From Caulobacteraceae bacterium (GTDB lineage: Bacteria > Pseudomonadota > Alphaproteobacteria > Caulobacterales > Caulobacteraceae): a stretch of 64,000 bases of DNA. Under the pieces are notes generated by a model, which was given only the letters and a program-made list of their open reading frames with translations, did no database searches and had not been told where the DNA came from. Both the position numbers and the translations under genes were made by a program. The stretch covers positions 186,001 through 250,000 of the forward strand of contig JAIXZX010000012.1 in the NCBI GenBank assembly GCA_027489335.1. Reading direction: 5' to 3'. Shown in pieces: positions 42,813 to 52,060 of the stretch (position 1 is its first letter; each line of letters begins with the position of its first letter).

Positions 42813-42826
42813 TTGATACGCCTCAA
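42813..42826. promoter_or_regulatory. FNR/FixK-like box upstream of the YqjD-like gene
   Basis: TTGAT-ACGC-CTCAA. The same half-sites as the box at 42770, with the same single deviation. Its centre is 43 bp from the first box and 65 bp from the start codon of the small membrane protein gene. Confidence 0.5.
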
Positions 42827-42883
42827 GGCGTCGCTCGGCGAAGGGGCGCCAGATGGGGTGCGCAACCCCAAGGAGCCGCCCCC

Positions 42884-43210
42884 ATGTCGAAATCCATCAG
42901 CAAAGACCTCCGCGAAGACGTCAAAGATCTGCGGGAGAACATCGACGAGACCCTCGAGGACGTCGCCCGCGCCCTGCGATCGGCGGCTGAAAGCCTGTCG
43001 GAGGAGAGCGAAGAAGCGATCGCCAAGGCGGCCGTAGCCGTCCGCAAGGCCGCCGACGCCCTGTCGGAAAAGGCCAAGCCTGCCAAGGCCATGGCCGACA
43101 AGGCTGTGCAGGAGGTGAAGGAACACCCTCTCGTCTCGGCCGGGGCCGCCCTGACCGCCGCCGCCCTGCTGATCAGCCTGTTGGTGGCCGAACGCCGCAA
43201 GAAATCCTGA
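42884..43210 (+). CDS. Small ElaB/YqjD (DUF883)-like membrane protein
   Basis: A 108-residue protein with a long charged, coiled-coil N-terminal part (residues about 3-75, rich in Lys, Glu and Ala) and one C-terminal hydrophobic helix (VSAGAALTAAALLISLLVAE) ending RRKKS. This tail-anchored layout is that of ElaB/YqjD, which bind ribosomes at the membrane in stationary phase. AAGGAG precedes the ATG at 42884. It is followed 101 bp later by the universal stress protein gene. Confidence 0.8.
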   Translation: MSKSISKDLREDVKDLRENIDETLEDVARALRSAAESLSEESEEAIAKAAVAVRKAADALSEKAKPAKAMADKAVQEVKEHPLVSAGAALTAAALLISLLVAERRKKS

Positions 43211-43311
43211 GCGAGCACGCTCGCCGCGGCCCCACCAAAGTCCGCGCCTGTCCTCTATGATCCCAGCGGTCACGAGGGCAGGCGCCCCCTTGCTATGAAT
43301 GGAGATCCCTC

Positions 43312-44160
43312 ATGCCTTTCAAAGACATCCTTCTCCATCTTGAGTCCTATCCCGACCCGACGTCCGATCTGGCCCTGGAGCAGGGCCTCAGCCTGTGCGC
43401 CGCGCTTGGGGACCAGGTCACCGCTCTCGTCCCTCAGGTGTCGATCCCGCTGAAAACCAACCGCCTCGCCGATTTCGCTCTGAACCTTGGCGACATGGCC
43501 AGGGCCGAGGAGGGGCGCAGCCGCCAGAACGCCGCGCACCTGCTCGACCAGTTTGAACGCCGGGCCACTGAGCTCGGCGTGTTTGGCGGCCGGCTGTCGC
43601 CCGAGGCCGAAGTCTTCGAAATCCCGGAGCTCACCGCCCGGCTGGCTCGGACCCGTGACCTTTGCGTCATTCCGTATGGCCGAGAGTCGGCGGCCCCTCA
43701 GGGGGTGGCGGAAGCGATGATCTTCGCCTCCGGCCGACCGGTGGTGATCTACCGGCCCAACGACGCACGGCCAGCCCAGAGAGGGCTCGGGACCGTGGTG
43801 GTGGCGTGGGATGCGAGCCGTTCGGCGGCCGCCGCCGTCGCCGCGGCGCTTCCCGCCCTGACCTCCGCCCGCAAGGTGGTTGTCCTGACGGTCCTGAACG
43901 AGAAGGCGACCGCCAGCTCGGGCGCCCCGCAGGATCTGCTGCGCCACCTCGCCCGTTACGGGGTCACAGCCGAGGCCATGGAGTTCGATTCCGCCGGCGC
44001 GAAGATCGGCTCGGTCCTCGACCATGTCGCCCTGCGGACGGAGGCCGACCTCCTGGTCATGGGGGCCTTTGGTCATTCCCGGGCCCGGGAGTTCGTCCTG
44101 GGGGGCGCCACACGCAGCATGCTGGAGGCGCCGCCGGTCCCCGTGCTGCTGGCGCACTGA
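43312..44160 (+). CDS. Universal stress protein, tandem UspA-type domains
   Basis: A 282-residue cytosolic protein with two UspA-like domains. The second keeps the ATP-binding motif GAFGHSRAREFVLGGAT (G-x2-G-x9-G-A-T); the first (residues 1-145) has lost it (IPYGRESAAPQG). Such tandem proteins are induced by starvation or low oxygen in many bacteria. GGAG lies eight bases before the ATG. It is transcribed with the YqjD-like gene and lies downstream of ackA and ompW, forming a possible hypoxia or stress group. Confidence 0.9.
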   Translation: MPFKDILLHLESYPDPTSDLALEQGLSLCAALGDQVTALVPQVSIPLKTNRLADFALNLGDMARAEEGRSRQNAAHLLDQFERRATELGVFGGRLSPEAEVFEIPELTARLARTRDLCVIPYGRESAAPQGVAEAMIFASGRPVVIYRPNDARPAQRGLGTVVVAWDASRSAAAAVAAALPALTSARKVVVLTVLNEKATASSGAPQDLLRHLARYGVTAEAMEFDSAGAKIGSVLDHVALRTEADLLVMGAFGHSRAREFVLGGATRSMLEAPPVPVLLAH

Positions 44161-44173
44161 CAGCTGCTGCTTT

Positions 44174-44215
44174 CGGCGGCGTAAGGGCGGGAAATCCGCC
44201 GTCACGCCGCCGTTT
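44174..44215 (+). terminator. Nested-hairpin intrinsic terminator after the stress protein gene
   Basis: Outer stem CGGCGGCGT/ACGCCGCCG (44174-44182/44204-44212) and inner stem GGCGG/CCGCC (44186-44190/44196-44200), followed by TTTC. Confidence 0.7.
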
Positions 44216-44291
44216 CTGGATTCAGTCCTGGCCCTGGGTTAAGCGACAGGCGCCGCATCGCAGGCGGCGACCAAGTGTGCGGGGCGCGTTC

Positions 44292-46091
44292 GTGACCATC
44301 CAACCCATCTTCAAGTCTCTGGCCTTAGCCGCCGTCGGCCTCACCCTGGCGAGCGGCGCAGCCAGCGCCCCGGCGAAAGCTGAGACCGTCGCCATTGTCG
44401 GGGCCACCATCTTTGACGCCACAGGCGCGGCGCCTCGCACGGCCGATGTGCTGATCCAGGATGGCCGGATCGCCGCCGTGGGCGTTGGCCTGACCGTCCC
44501 GGTCGGCGCGGTCACCATCGACGCCCGCGGCAAGGCCCTGACGCCGGGCTTCTTTGACGTCCACACCCATTGGACGCCCAACGGCGCGCCCTATCAGACG
44601 CCAGCCATCGCCACCGCCTATGTGCAGGCCGGCGTCACCACGGTGAATGACTTCCACCAGCCGCCGGAATCCTACGAGCCCCGGCGTCGCTGGCTGTCGC
44701 AGCTGGCCTCGCCGCATGTGAACCTGACGGCGCGGATGAGCACGCCGGGCGGCCACGGCGCGGACTGGGGCGACACGACCACCACCAAGTGGGTCAACAC
44801 CCCAGACGGCGCCCGTCACGAGGTCCGCCGGCTGGTCCCCTATGAGCCGGACCTCATCAAGGCCTTCGCCGACGGGTGGCGCTACGGCCTCTCGGCCGAC
44901 AACACCTCGATGGATGTGGGCACGCTCAGCGCCCTGGTGGATGAGGCGCACAAGAATGACCTGAAGGTCGTCACCCACACCGTGACGGTCGCACGCGGCA
45001 AGGTCGCGGCCCGGGCCGGGGTGGATATCATCGTCCACAGTCTGCAGGACATGCTGGTGGACCAGGAGGTCATCGACCTGATGAAGGCGTCAGGCACGGC
45101 CTATGCCCCGACACTTGCGGTCTACGAGCCGGTCAAGCCTGGCCAGTCCCCGCCCGACGACCTGAACAATCCGCGCTTCGTCCAGTCCAACGCCAAGTTC
45201 CAGTATGCCCTGCGCAATGTGAAGGCGCTGCATGACGCGGGCGTCCTGGTGGCGCTCGGCACTGACGCCGGGATGCCCGGCACGCCGCATGGGGTCGCGA
45301 CCCTGCATGAGATGGAGCTGCTGGTTCAGGCTGGTTTCACGCCGGTGGAGGCGCTGATGGTGGCCACCGCAAACAGCGCCCGCGCCATGGGTGTTCTGGA
45401 CGATCGCGGCACCATCGAGGTCGGCAAGCGCGCCGACCTGGTGCTGATCGACGGCGCGCCCTGGAGCAATATCTCCGACGTCCGCAAGACCGAGCGGGTC
45501 TTCATCGACGGCCGTCAGGTGGTGGGCCCCGGGGTGGTCCTGCCGGCGGCCAACAGCCAGATGACCATGGCGCCCGCGCCGGCTCAGGCTCTGATCGACG
45601 ACTTCGAAGGCGCGCCGGGGCGCACCGCCGCCGGCGCCCTGCGGGTGCAGGACACCGACGGCGGCATGGACCGCAGCGTGCTCATCAGCCTCGTCGCCCC
45701 TGAGGCGGCCGGCGACAACGCCCTGCGGCTGGCGGCGCGCATGTCGGTCAAGGAGGACCCCCATACCGGCGTCATCCTCCCGCTCAGCCGCGGGTCGGTC
45801 CAGCCGGTGGACGCGCGCGCCTTCAAGGGCCTGGCGTTTGGTCTGCGTGGAGATGGCGGCGCCTACCGGGTGATGATTCGCACCGTCGGCGGCTGGTGGC
45901 AGACCGAGGTTGAGGCCGGGCCGGAGTGGACCAGCTACACCGTGCCGTTCTCGGACCTGCGGCCTGCGCCGGGCTGGCGGCGGGCCGAGACGCCATGGAC
46001 GGCCAGCGATCTGCTGGAGGTCCAGTTCGGCGGCGGGCGTGCAGCCGGGGAGACCCTTTGGCTGGAGGTCGACGACGTCCGCTTCTACTGA
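44292..46091 (+). CDS. Exported metal-dependent amidohydrolase with C-terminal jelly-roll domain
   Basis: A 599-residue protein. A signal peptide (about residues 1-30, ASGAASAPAKAE) is followed by an amidohydrolase TIM barrel (about 31-420). Its ligands appear at His91 and His93 (GFFDVHTHW), VVTHTVTVARGK, IVHSLQDM and the catalytic Asp in LGTDAGMPG. The last 150 residues (ALIDDFEGAPG ... LWLEVDDVRFY) form a CIA30/CBM11-like jelly-roll. The substrate is not known; relatives include imidazolonepropionase-like and prolidase-like enzymes. The start is taken as GTG at 44292, just before the signal peptide; the frame is open far upstream as the shadow of the stress protein gene. It lies 217 bp before a TonB receptor gene in the same direction. 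Confidence 0.85.
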   Translation: MTIQPIFKSLALAAVGLTLASGAASAPAKAETVAIVGATIFDATGAAPRTADVLIQDGRIAAVGVGLTVPVGAVTIDARGKALTPGFFDVHTHWTPNGAPYQTPAIATAYVQAGVTTVNDFHQPPESYEPRRRWLSQLASPHVNLTARMSTPGGHGADWGDTTTTKWVNTPDGARHEVRRLVPYEPDLIKAFADGWRYGLSADNTSMDVGTLSALVDEAHKNDLKVVTHTVTVARGKVAARAGVDIIVHSLQDMLVDQEVIDLMKASGTAYAPTLAVYEPVKPGQSPPDDLNNPRFVQSNAKFQYALRNVKALHDAGVLVALGTDAGMPGTPHGVATLHEMELLVQAGFTPVEALMVATANSARAMGVLDDRGTIEVGKRADLVLIDGAPWSNISDVRKTERVFIDGRQVVGPGVVLPAANSQMTMAPAPAQALIDDFEGAPGRTAAGALRVQDTDGGMDRSVLISLVAPEAAGDNALRLAARMSVKEDPHTGVILPLSRGSVQPVDARAFKGLAFGLRGDGGAYRVMIRTVGGWWQTEVEAGPEWTSYTVPFSDLRPAPGWRRAETPWTASDLLEVQFGGGRAAGETLWLEVDDVRFY

Positions 46092-46149
46092 TCGCTGATC
46101 ACTGAGCGTCGATCGGCGAATTTCACCCCAAATCGAACGAAATGCTGCG

Positions 46150-46175
46150 AAAATGGGCGAGGTTTGCCCATTTTT
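46150..46175. terminator. Intrinsic terminator after the amidohydrolase
   Basis: AAAATGGGC pairs with GCCCATTTT around GAGGTTT, followed by a T. It reads as an intrinsic terminator on both strands. The remaining gap to the receptor gene (46176-46308) should hold its promoter, but I see no clear -35/-10 pair. Confidence 0.8.
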
Positions 46176-46308
46176 GCGGCGGTGTGGCGAAAGTGTGTCG
46201 GCCGGGACCGTATAACGCCGCTACACTGGGCCTGCCGTCTATTCGGCCGAGAGGATCTGGAGAACCGGGAAAACGTCGGTCCCCAGATCAGGTCATAAGG
46301 GGATCAGT

Positions 46309-49300
46309 ATGAACATCACCAACTGGGGGCGGCGCGGTCTGCTCGGGACGACCATGCTCTGCGCGCTCGGCGCCGGCGGAGCCTTCGCCCAGACCGCCGA
46401 GACCACGGTGGACGAGATCATCGTCGTCGGATCGCAGGTGCAGGGCTCGCGGATTACGGACGCCGTACCCGTCACCGTGCTCGGCCAGGATGAGCTTCAA
46501 TCCGTGGCCGCCGCGTCGGGGGATGAACTGTTCCGCTCCATCCCGCAGATGGGCGATGTGAGCTTCAATTCCAGCTACCTGCCCAATTCCAGCAACAGCG
46601 CCCGCGGCGATGTGGGCTCGGTGAACCTGCGTAATCTGGGCGTCGGCAACACCCTGGTCCTGTTGAATGGCCGCCGGGTAGTGACCCACCCCTCCAGCCG
46701 CGCCGACGAGAACCTCGTTCCGGTCCTGACCTACAACACCAACGCCATCCCGGTGAACGGCCTGCAGCGCCTGGAAGTGCTGCGCGACGGTGCGGCGGCG
46801 CTCTACGGCTCGGACGCGGTGGCCGGCGTGGTCAACACCGTGCTGCGCACCGACTATGATGGCCTGACCCTGGACGCCCAGTACGGCGGCGCCGAGGGCA
46901 CGGGTCTGCGCCAGACCGACCTGTCGGCCCTGTTCGGCCGCAATTTTGACCGCGGCAATGTCACGGTCTTCGCCAGCTATACCGACCGCACGGCCCTGGA
47001 CGCCCTGGACCAGGACTACACCGCCTCCCTGGACCGCCGGCCGCTGTTCGCCGGCACCCGCTTTGACGGCGCCACCTCCCTGGACGCCCGCAGCACCGTG
47101 ACCCCATGGGGCTATTTCCAGGCCAGCGGGCCAGTGCGGCGCAACGGCGCCCTGGTGACCTCGACGGCGGGCTTCTTCCACGTCCAGCCGACCACCTTCA
47201 CCGGCTGCGCGACGCCCACCAGCGGCGGGCTCTGCCTGGATGACGGCGCCATCGCCACGGCCGGCGCCGACCGCGACCTGCGCTTCGACTCGCCGGCGGC
47301 CTACAACACCACGGTGATCCCCGAGGTGGAGCGGGTGAACCTGTTCCTCACCGGCAACTACGACCTGACCGACGAGATCACGGGTTTTGGCGAGCTCGGC
47401 TACTACACCGCCACCACCAAGAGCCTGCAGACCTCCACCGGCACCCTGTCTTCGATGCCGATCACCATGCCGGCCTCGAGCTACTACAACCCGTTCGGCC
47501 CCACGACCTTCGCCAATGGGACGGTCAATCCGAACCGCCTTTCGGGCATCGACGCCCCGGCCGCTGGCCGCGACGTCACCATCCGCACCTACAACTTCTC
47601 GGACGCCGGGCCGACTTCGGTCGATGTGGAGAACTCCCAGTGGCGGGCCCTGGCCGGGCTGCGCGGCGAGCGCTTCGGCTTCAACTGGGAAGGGGCGATC
47701 CTCTATTCCAAGGCCGAGGTCGAGGACGTCTCGGACGGCATAAGCGCCACCCTGCTTCAGCGCCAGCTCTCCCTGTCGACCCCAGACGCCTACAACCCCT
47801 TCAACGGGGCCAACCTGCAGACCACCAGCCTGGCCGATAATGCGCTGAGCAGCCAGGCGGCCCTGGACGCCATCCGGATCAAGACGGTCCGCCGCAACAC
47901 CAGCTCGCTGGCCCTGGCGGATTTCAAGATCTCTCGGCCGGACATTTTCACCTTGCCGGGCGGCGATGTCGGCATGGCGCTTGGCCTGGAGTATCGGCGC
48001 GAGACGCAGAAGGACGACCGTGACGGCCGCGTGGACGGCACGATCAACTTCACCGATGCGGTGACCGGGACGGCCTATACGGGCGACCTGATCGGCACCA
48101 GCCCGTCGCCGGACACCAGCGGTTCGCGCACCGTCGCCTCGGGCTTCATCGAGTTCGCCGTGCCGGTGATCTCGCCGGAGATGAACATCCCGCTGGTCCA
48201 GAGCGTGGAGATGCAGCTGGCGGGCCGCTTCGAAGACTTCAGCGACGCCGGCTCGGTCGCCAAGCCCAAGGTCGCCGTGGCCTGGGACGTGGTCGATGGG
48301 CTGCGCTTCCGCGGCTCCTGGGCCCAGGGCTTCAAGGCCCCGAACCTGGAGCAGGTGAACGCCACCCTGGTGACCCGCTCCAACACCCGCACCGACTTCA
48401 TCCGCTGCGAGGCCGACCTGCGGGCCGGACGCATCGCCAGCTTCGCGGCCTGTTCGCGAGCGGGCGCCACCACCGCGCAGCGGGCTGGCAACCAGGACCT
48501 GAAGCCCGAAGAGTCCGAGACCTGGGGGGCGGGGGTCGTCTTCGAACCCCAGTTCCTGCCCCCCGCAGTCGGCGACTTCATCTTCACGGTCGACTACTGG
48601 CGGGTGAAGCAGGAGGGCATTGTCGGCCTGTTCGGCGAGGGCAACGCGCTTATCCTCGACTACCTGCTGCGCACCCAGGGAACCAGCAATCCCGACGTGA
48701 TCCGCGCGGCGCCGACCGCCGATGACGTGGCGGCCTTCGCCGGCACCAACCTGACGCCGGTGGGTCAGGTGCTGTTCGTCAACGACCAGTACCAGAACCT
48801 CCTGCCGCAGGAGGCTCGCGGCCTCGACATCGGCGTGGCCTGGAGCCTGAATGGCACGCGGTTCGGCGACTTCTCGGCCAGCTTTAATGCCGCCCATCTG
48901 ATGAAGTTCTACCGCCAGCCGTCCCCGGCCATTCAGGAGCTGCTGGACGCCCAGGCGGCCGGCGCCATCAATCCCGGCGTCAATATCGCCGGCGGCGGGG
49001 ACCTGATCCGCGACGAAGGCCGGCCGGAGTGGAAGTGGTCGGCTTCGGCCACCTGGCGCTACGAGCAGTTCACCCTGGGCGCCTTCACCCAGTATGTGGG
49101 CGATGTTCAGGACTTCGGGCTGATCGACGCGGCGGGCGATCCGTGGATCGTCGACAGCCAGCTGACCGCCAATCTCTACGGCCAGTACGAGTTCACCGAC
49201 GGCATGGCGGCCGACACTCGCCTGCGCCTGGGTGTTCGCAACCTGACCGACGAGAAGCCCCCGCTGGCCTCGGACGGCTATCTGGGCGAGCTCTACACGC

Positions 49301-49344
49301 CCTACAGCCGCTATTGGTATGTGAGCGTGCGTAAGACCTTCTAG
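46309..49344 (+). CDS. Large TonB-dependent outer-membrane receptor
   Basis: A 1011-residue receptor. The signal peptide ends GGAFAQ (about residue 27). A TonB box-like VDEIIVVGS and a plug (about 40-190) with RDVGSVNLRNLG-like blocks follow, here GDVGSVNLRNLGVGNTLVLLNGRRV and EVLRDGAAALYGSDAVAGVVN. The barrel ends YWYVSVRKTF with terminal Phe. This class imports oligopeptides, glycans or other large compounds in Caulobacterales. The flanking genes encode exported hydrolases, so it may take up an amide- or peptide-like compound. AAGGGG precedes the ATG. Confidence 0.93.
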   Translation: MNITNWGRRGLLGTTMLCALGAGGAFAQTAETTVDEIIVVGSQVQGSRITDAVPVTVLGQDELQSVAAASGDELFRSIPQMGDVSFNSSYLPNSSNSARGDVGSVNLRNLGVGNTLVLLNGRRVVTHPSSRADENLVPVLTYNTNAIPVNGLQRLEVLRDGAAALYGSDAVAGVVNTVLRTDYDGLTLDAQYGGAEGTGLRQTDLSALFGRNFDRGNVTVFASYTDRTALDALDQDYTASLDRRPLFAGTRFDGATSLDARSTVTPWGYFQASGPVRRNGALVTSTAGFFHVQPTTFTGCATPTSGGLCLDDGAIATAGADRDLRFDSPAAYNTTVIPEVERVNLFLTGNYDLTDEITGFGELGYYTATTKSLQTSTGTLSSMPITMPASSYYNPFGPTTFANGTVNPNRLSGIDAPAAGRDVTIRTYNFSDAGPTSVDVENSQWRALAGLRGERFGFNWEGAILYSKAEVEDVSDGISATLLQRQLSLSTPDAYNPFNGANLQTTSLADNALSSQAALDAIRIKTVRRNTSSLALADFKISRPDIFTLPGGDVGMALGLEYRRETQKDDRDGRVDGTINFTDAVTGTAYTGDLIGTSPSPDTSGSRTVASGFIEFAVPVISPEMNIPLVQSVEMQLAGRFEDFSDAGSVAKPKVAVAWDVVDGLRFRGSWAQGFKAPNLEQVNATLVTRSNTRTDFIRCEADLRAGRIASFAACSRAGATTAQRAGNQDLKPEESETWGAGVVFEPQFLPPAVGDFIFTVDYWRVKQEGIVGLFGEGNALILDYLLRTQGTSNPDVIRAAPTADDVAAFAGTNLTPVGQVLFVNDQYQNLLPQEARGLDIGVAWSLNGTRFGDFSASFNAAHLMKFYRQPSPAIQELLDAQAAGAINPGVNIAGGGDLIRDEGRPEWKWSASATWRYEQFTLGAFTQYVGDVQDFGLIDAAGDPWIVDSQLTANLYGQYEFTDGMAADTRLRLGVRNLTDEKPPLASDGYLGELYTPYSRYWYVSVRKTF

Positions 49345-49350
49345 GTTGAG

Positions 49351-49380
49351 GGCGCGGGCGGTCTTCGGGTCGCCCGCGCC
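49351..49380 (+). terminator. GC-rich hairpin after the TonB receptor gene
   Basis: GGCGCGGGCG pairs perfectly with CGCCCGCGCC around a loop containing CTTCGG. It starts seven bases after the stop codon. There is no T-run, so partial read-through into the M20 gene is likely. Confidence 0.6.
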
Positions 49381-49466
49381 GACTTGCATCGGCCCGCCAT
49401 CGGCAGAGGATGTCGGGTCAGCGGGGCTTGCCGCCCCTTGGTATCCCAGTCTTCCGGAGTTCGCCC

Positions 49467-50942
49467 ATGCGCCGCGCCGCCTTCAAGATCGCCCTGATGG
49501 GCGCCGCCAGCCTGACCCTGATCCTGTCCGGTTCCCCGGCCAGCGCGCAGGTGACTCCCCAGGACAAGCAGACCCTGATCGCCAGCGTCGAGAAGGGCGC
49601 GCCGCGGATGGCCGACGTGGCCCACCAGATTTGGGAGTTCGCCGAGGTCGGCTATCAGGAGACCAAGAGTTCGGCCCTGCTGCAGTCTGAACTGCGCAAG
49701 GCGGGATTTTCGGTGCAGGCCGGGGTGGCCGGCATGCCCACGGCCTTTGTCGCCAGCTTCAAGAACGGCGAGGGTCCGGTGATCGCCATCCTGGCTGAGT
49801 ACGACGCCTTGCCTGGCCTCGCCCAGGAGGCCAAGCCCGAGCCGGCCCCGATCGCCGGCCAGATCGCGGGCCACGCGTGTGGGCACCACCTGTTCGGCGC
49901 CGCCTCCGTGGCGGCCGCTCAAAGCCTGGCCGCGTGGATGAAGGCCAACAATGTGGCTGGCGAGATCCGCGTCTATGGCACACCGGCCGAGGAGGGGGGC
50001 TCGGGCAAGGTCTATATGGTCCGCGAGGGCCTGTTCTCCGACGTGGACGCGACCCTCCACTGGCATCCCAGCGACGGTAACAGCGCTGCTCAGAGCGTCT
50101 CGCTGGCCAATATCTCCGGCAAGTTCCGTTTCGCCGGAGCCTCGGCCCACGCGTCCGCCGCGCCCTTCCGCGGCCGCTCGGCTCTGGACGGGGTCGAGAT
50201 CATGAACGTGGCGGTGAACTATCTGCGAGAGCACATCCCGGACGGGACGCGCATCCACTATGTCGTGACCGATGGCGGCGCCGCCCCGAACGTCGTGCCG
50301 GACAAGGCCGAGGTCTATTACTACGTGCGCCACACCGATCCTCAGATCGTCCGCGACGTCTTCGCCCGGATGCAGAAGGCCGCTGAAGGCGCGGCGCTGG
50401 CCACCGAAACCACGGTGAGATTCGAGCAGACCGGGGGCGTCTACAACATGCTGGTGAACGACACCCTGGGCCAGGTCATGGACCAGGCGCTGCGCGAGGT
50501 CGGTCCGCCGGTCTGGAACGACGAGGAGAAGGCCTTCGCTGAGGCCATGAGCCAGCAACTGCCGGCCGGTCGCAAGCCCACCCCGGCCAGCGAAATCAGG
50601 CCCTATTCCATCGGCGGCGGCGGCGGCGGCTCAACCGACGTGGCCGATGTGAGCTGGGTGACGCCGACCGCGGGCATGGGCGCGGTGACCTGGGTGCCTG
50701 GCACGGCCGCCCACAGCTGGCAGGCTGTCGCCGCCGGCGGAACGAGCATTGGCTCAAAAGGGGCCGAGGTCGCGGCCAAGACCCTGGCCCTGGCCGGGGC
50801 CCGCCTGTTGCGCGAGCCGGCCCTGATCGAAACCGCCACCGCCGAATTGCTCGAGCGACGCGGCGCGGACTTCACCTATGAGGCCATGGTCGGGGACCGG
50901 GCGCCGCCGCTCGATTACCGCAAGTCCTCGAAGGGGGACTGA
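49467..50942 (+). CDS. Exported M20-family amidohydrolase (AbgB-like)
   Basis: A 491-residue zinc hydrolase of the M20D group, which includes p-aminobenzoyl-glutamate hydrolase and amidohydrolases. A signal peptide (SGSPASAQ, about residues 1-28) precedes the catalytic domain. Metal ligands lie in GHACGHHLFGAA, GTPAEEGGSGK and TLHWHP. The dimerisation/lid domain is about 200-310, and a glycine run GGGGGG precedes STDVADVSW. It acts in the periplasm. It follows the TonB receptor in the same direction, so uptake and cleavage are probably coupled. The ATG at 49467 has CGGAG eight bases upstream. Confidence 0.9.
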   Translation: MRRAAFKIALMGAASLTLILSGSPASAQVTPQDKQTLIASVEKGAPRMADVAHQIWEFAEVGYQETKSSALLQSELRKAGFSVQAGVAGMPTAFVASFKNGEGPVIAILAEYDALPGLAQEAKPEPAPIAGQIAGHACGHHLFGAASVAAAQSLAAWMKANNVAGEIRVYGTPAEEGGSGKVYMVREGLFSDVDATLHWHPSDGNSAAQSVSLANISGKFRFAGASAHASAAPFRGRSALDGVEIMNVAVNYLREHIPDGTRIHYVVTDGGAAPNVVPDKAEVYYYVRHTDPQIVRDVFARMQKAAEGAALATETTVRFEQTGGVYNMLVNDTLGQVMDQALREVGPPVWNDEEKAFAEAMSQQLPAGRKPTPASEIRPYSIGGGGGGSTDVADVSWVTPTAGMGAVTWVPGTAAHSWQAVAAGGTSIGSKGAEVAAKTLALAGARLLREPALIETATAELLERRGADFTYEAMVGDRAPPLDYRKSSKGD

Positions 50943-50959
50943 CCCCCAGCTGCGCTTGG

Positions 50960-51904
50960 TCAGGCCGATTCCTTCAGGAGAACGGTCTGACCGGTGCGGG
51001 CGCCCGCCCACAGGAAGGCGCGATAGGCCTCGAAGCACTGCTCCCCGCACAGCAGACGCATGATCGCGCCTTCGGCTATGGCCGGCAGCACTTCCGGATG
51101 GTCCTGGGCCAGGGGCATGAGCGCTTCGGCGTTCCAGGCCTTGGAATGCTCGACGTCCAGAACGGCATGCAGATCGAAGTACTTGCGCAGCTTGGGGGCC
51201 ACGCCCAGGCGCTTCAGGCCTGCGGCCACGGACGCCACGCGGGTCGGGGCGGTCAGCTCCACGACGCCCAGGGCGCCCACCGAGTGATAGGCATATCGTC
51301 GGGTGGCGGCGAAGGCGGTCATAGTGTTGGCGAGCGCCAGGGACTGCCAGAGCGTGCCCTCGATGGTCGGGGCGAGCTCCAGGCCCTGAACGGTCATGTC
51401 CAGCATGGGCCCATGCATGCCGCCCATATTCCCGCGGCCCATCTCGTCCCAATAGTTGCGAGCCAGCTCCAGCTTGGGCCGCGCCGGGAGCTTGACCTGG
51501 GTCAGAGCGACCAGGTCGTCGAACCCGGCTTCGCCCGCGGCTTCTTGGGTGAGAAACCAGGAGATCTGTTCCAGGTCGGCCTCAGTGGCGATCCAGTCGA
51601 ACAGAGGGTCCCACTGGCCCGGGCCGTTGTCCTTCAGCCCCTCGAACCAGGCGATAAAGCCATCGGGATCGGTCGGAACCTGTGCGATCTCGTCCTGAAT
51701 GCGGGCGCGGAAGGCCTCGATGAACTCGCCCTCCTTCTGCTGCATCCGCAGGTCGCGGTTCAGCTCCAGCCGCCAGTCGTTGCGCGGGACCTGTGGCGAA
51801 AGCCGGCTGCGGTTCCACCGCGCCAGTCCCCGATGGAGGCTGTTGGGGTCCGAAAAACCGGCTGCGGGGGCGCTTTTCAGGCCCAAGCCTTGGATCATGG
51901 CCAT
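50960..51904 (-). CDS. Heme-oxygenase-like diiron enzyme (HDO family, iron-containing redox enzyme)
   Basis: A 314-residue all-helical protein of the iron-containing redox enzyme/Haem_oxygenas_2 type. The candidate iron ligands fall in the spacing of heme-oxygenase-like diiron oxidases: a first Glu (121 or 125, FLTQEAAGEAGF), Glu154 and His164 (YWDEMGRGNMGGMHG, ten apart), then His246, Asp250 and His253 (FDLHAVLDVEHSK, H-x3-D-x2-H). Such enzymes perform oxidative chain breakage, N-oxygenation or alkene formation. The N-terminal 90 residues are an extra part I cannot assign. The reaction is unknown. AGGAGA precedes the ATG at 51904. It diverges from a flavodoxin-like gene, a possible electron donor. 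Confidence 0.8.
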   Translation of the reverse strand: MAMIQGLGLKSAPAAGFSDPNSLHRGLARWNRSRLSPQVPRNDWRLELNRDLRMQQKEGEFIEAFRARIQDEIAQVPTDPDGFIAWFEGLKDNGPGQWDPLFDWIATEADLEQISWFLTQEAAGEAGFDDLVALTQVKLPARPKLELARNYWDEMGRGNMGGMHGPMLDMTVQGLELAPTIEGTLWQSLALANTMTAFAATRRYAYHSVGALGVVELTAPTRVASVAAGLKRLGVAPKLRKYFDLHAVLDVEHSKAWNAEALMPLAQDHPEVLPAIAEGAIMRLLCGEQCFEAYRAFLWAGARTGQTVLLKESA

Positions 51905-52060
51905 GGAAATCTCCTGTTGGTGGGAGAAAGTCGCAGACCACCCGCCGGGTTCCGGCCCTGACGTGGCCCGGGGAAATATTCACCGGCCAAGCTGGGTCAG
52001 CTTGGAGGGCGGCGGCTCGCCAGCCTGTCTGACCAGGGCGATGTCGCCTATGCTGCCCCC

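Noticed and set aside
42707-43273. An upstream extension of the ompW frame
   Set aside because: The signal peptide begins at 42706 with a good ribosome site; the upstream part is antisense to the YqjD-like gene.
46288-49389. A 1033-codon open frame antisense to the large TonB receptor
   Set aside because: The plus strand encodes a complete receptor with signal peptide and terminal Phe. The antisense frame is low-complexity Gly/Ala/Arg/His.
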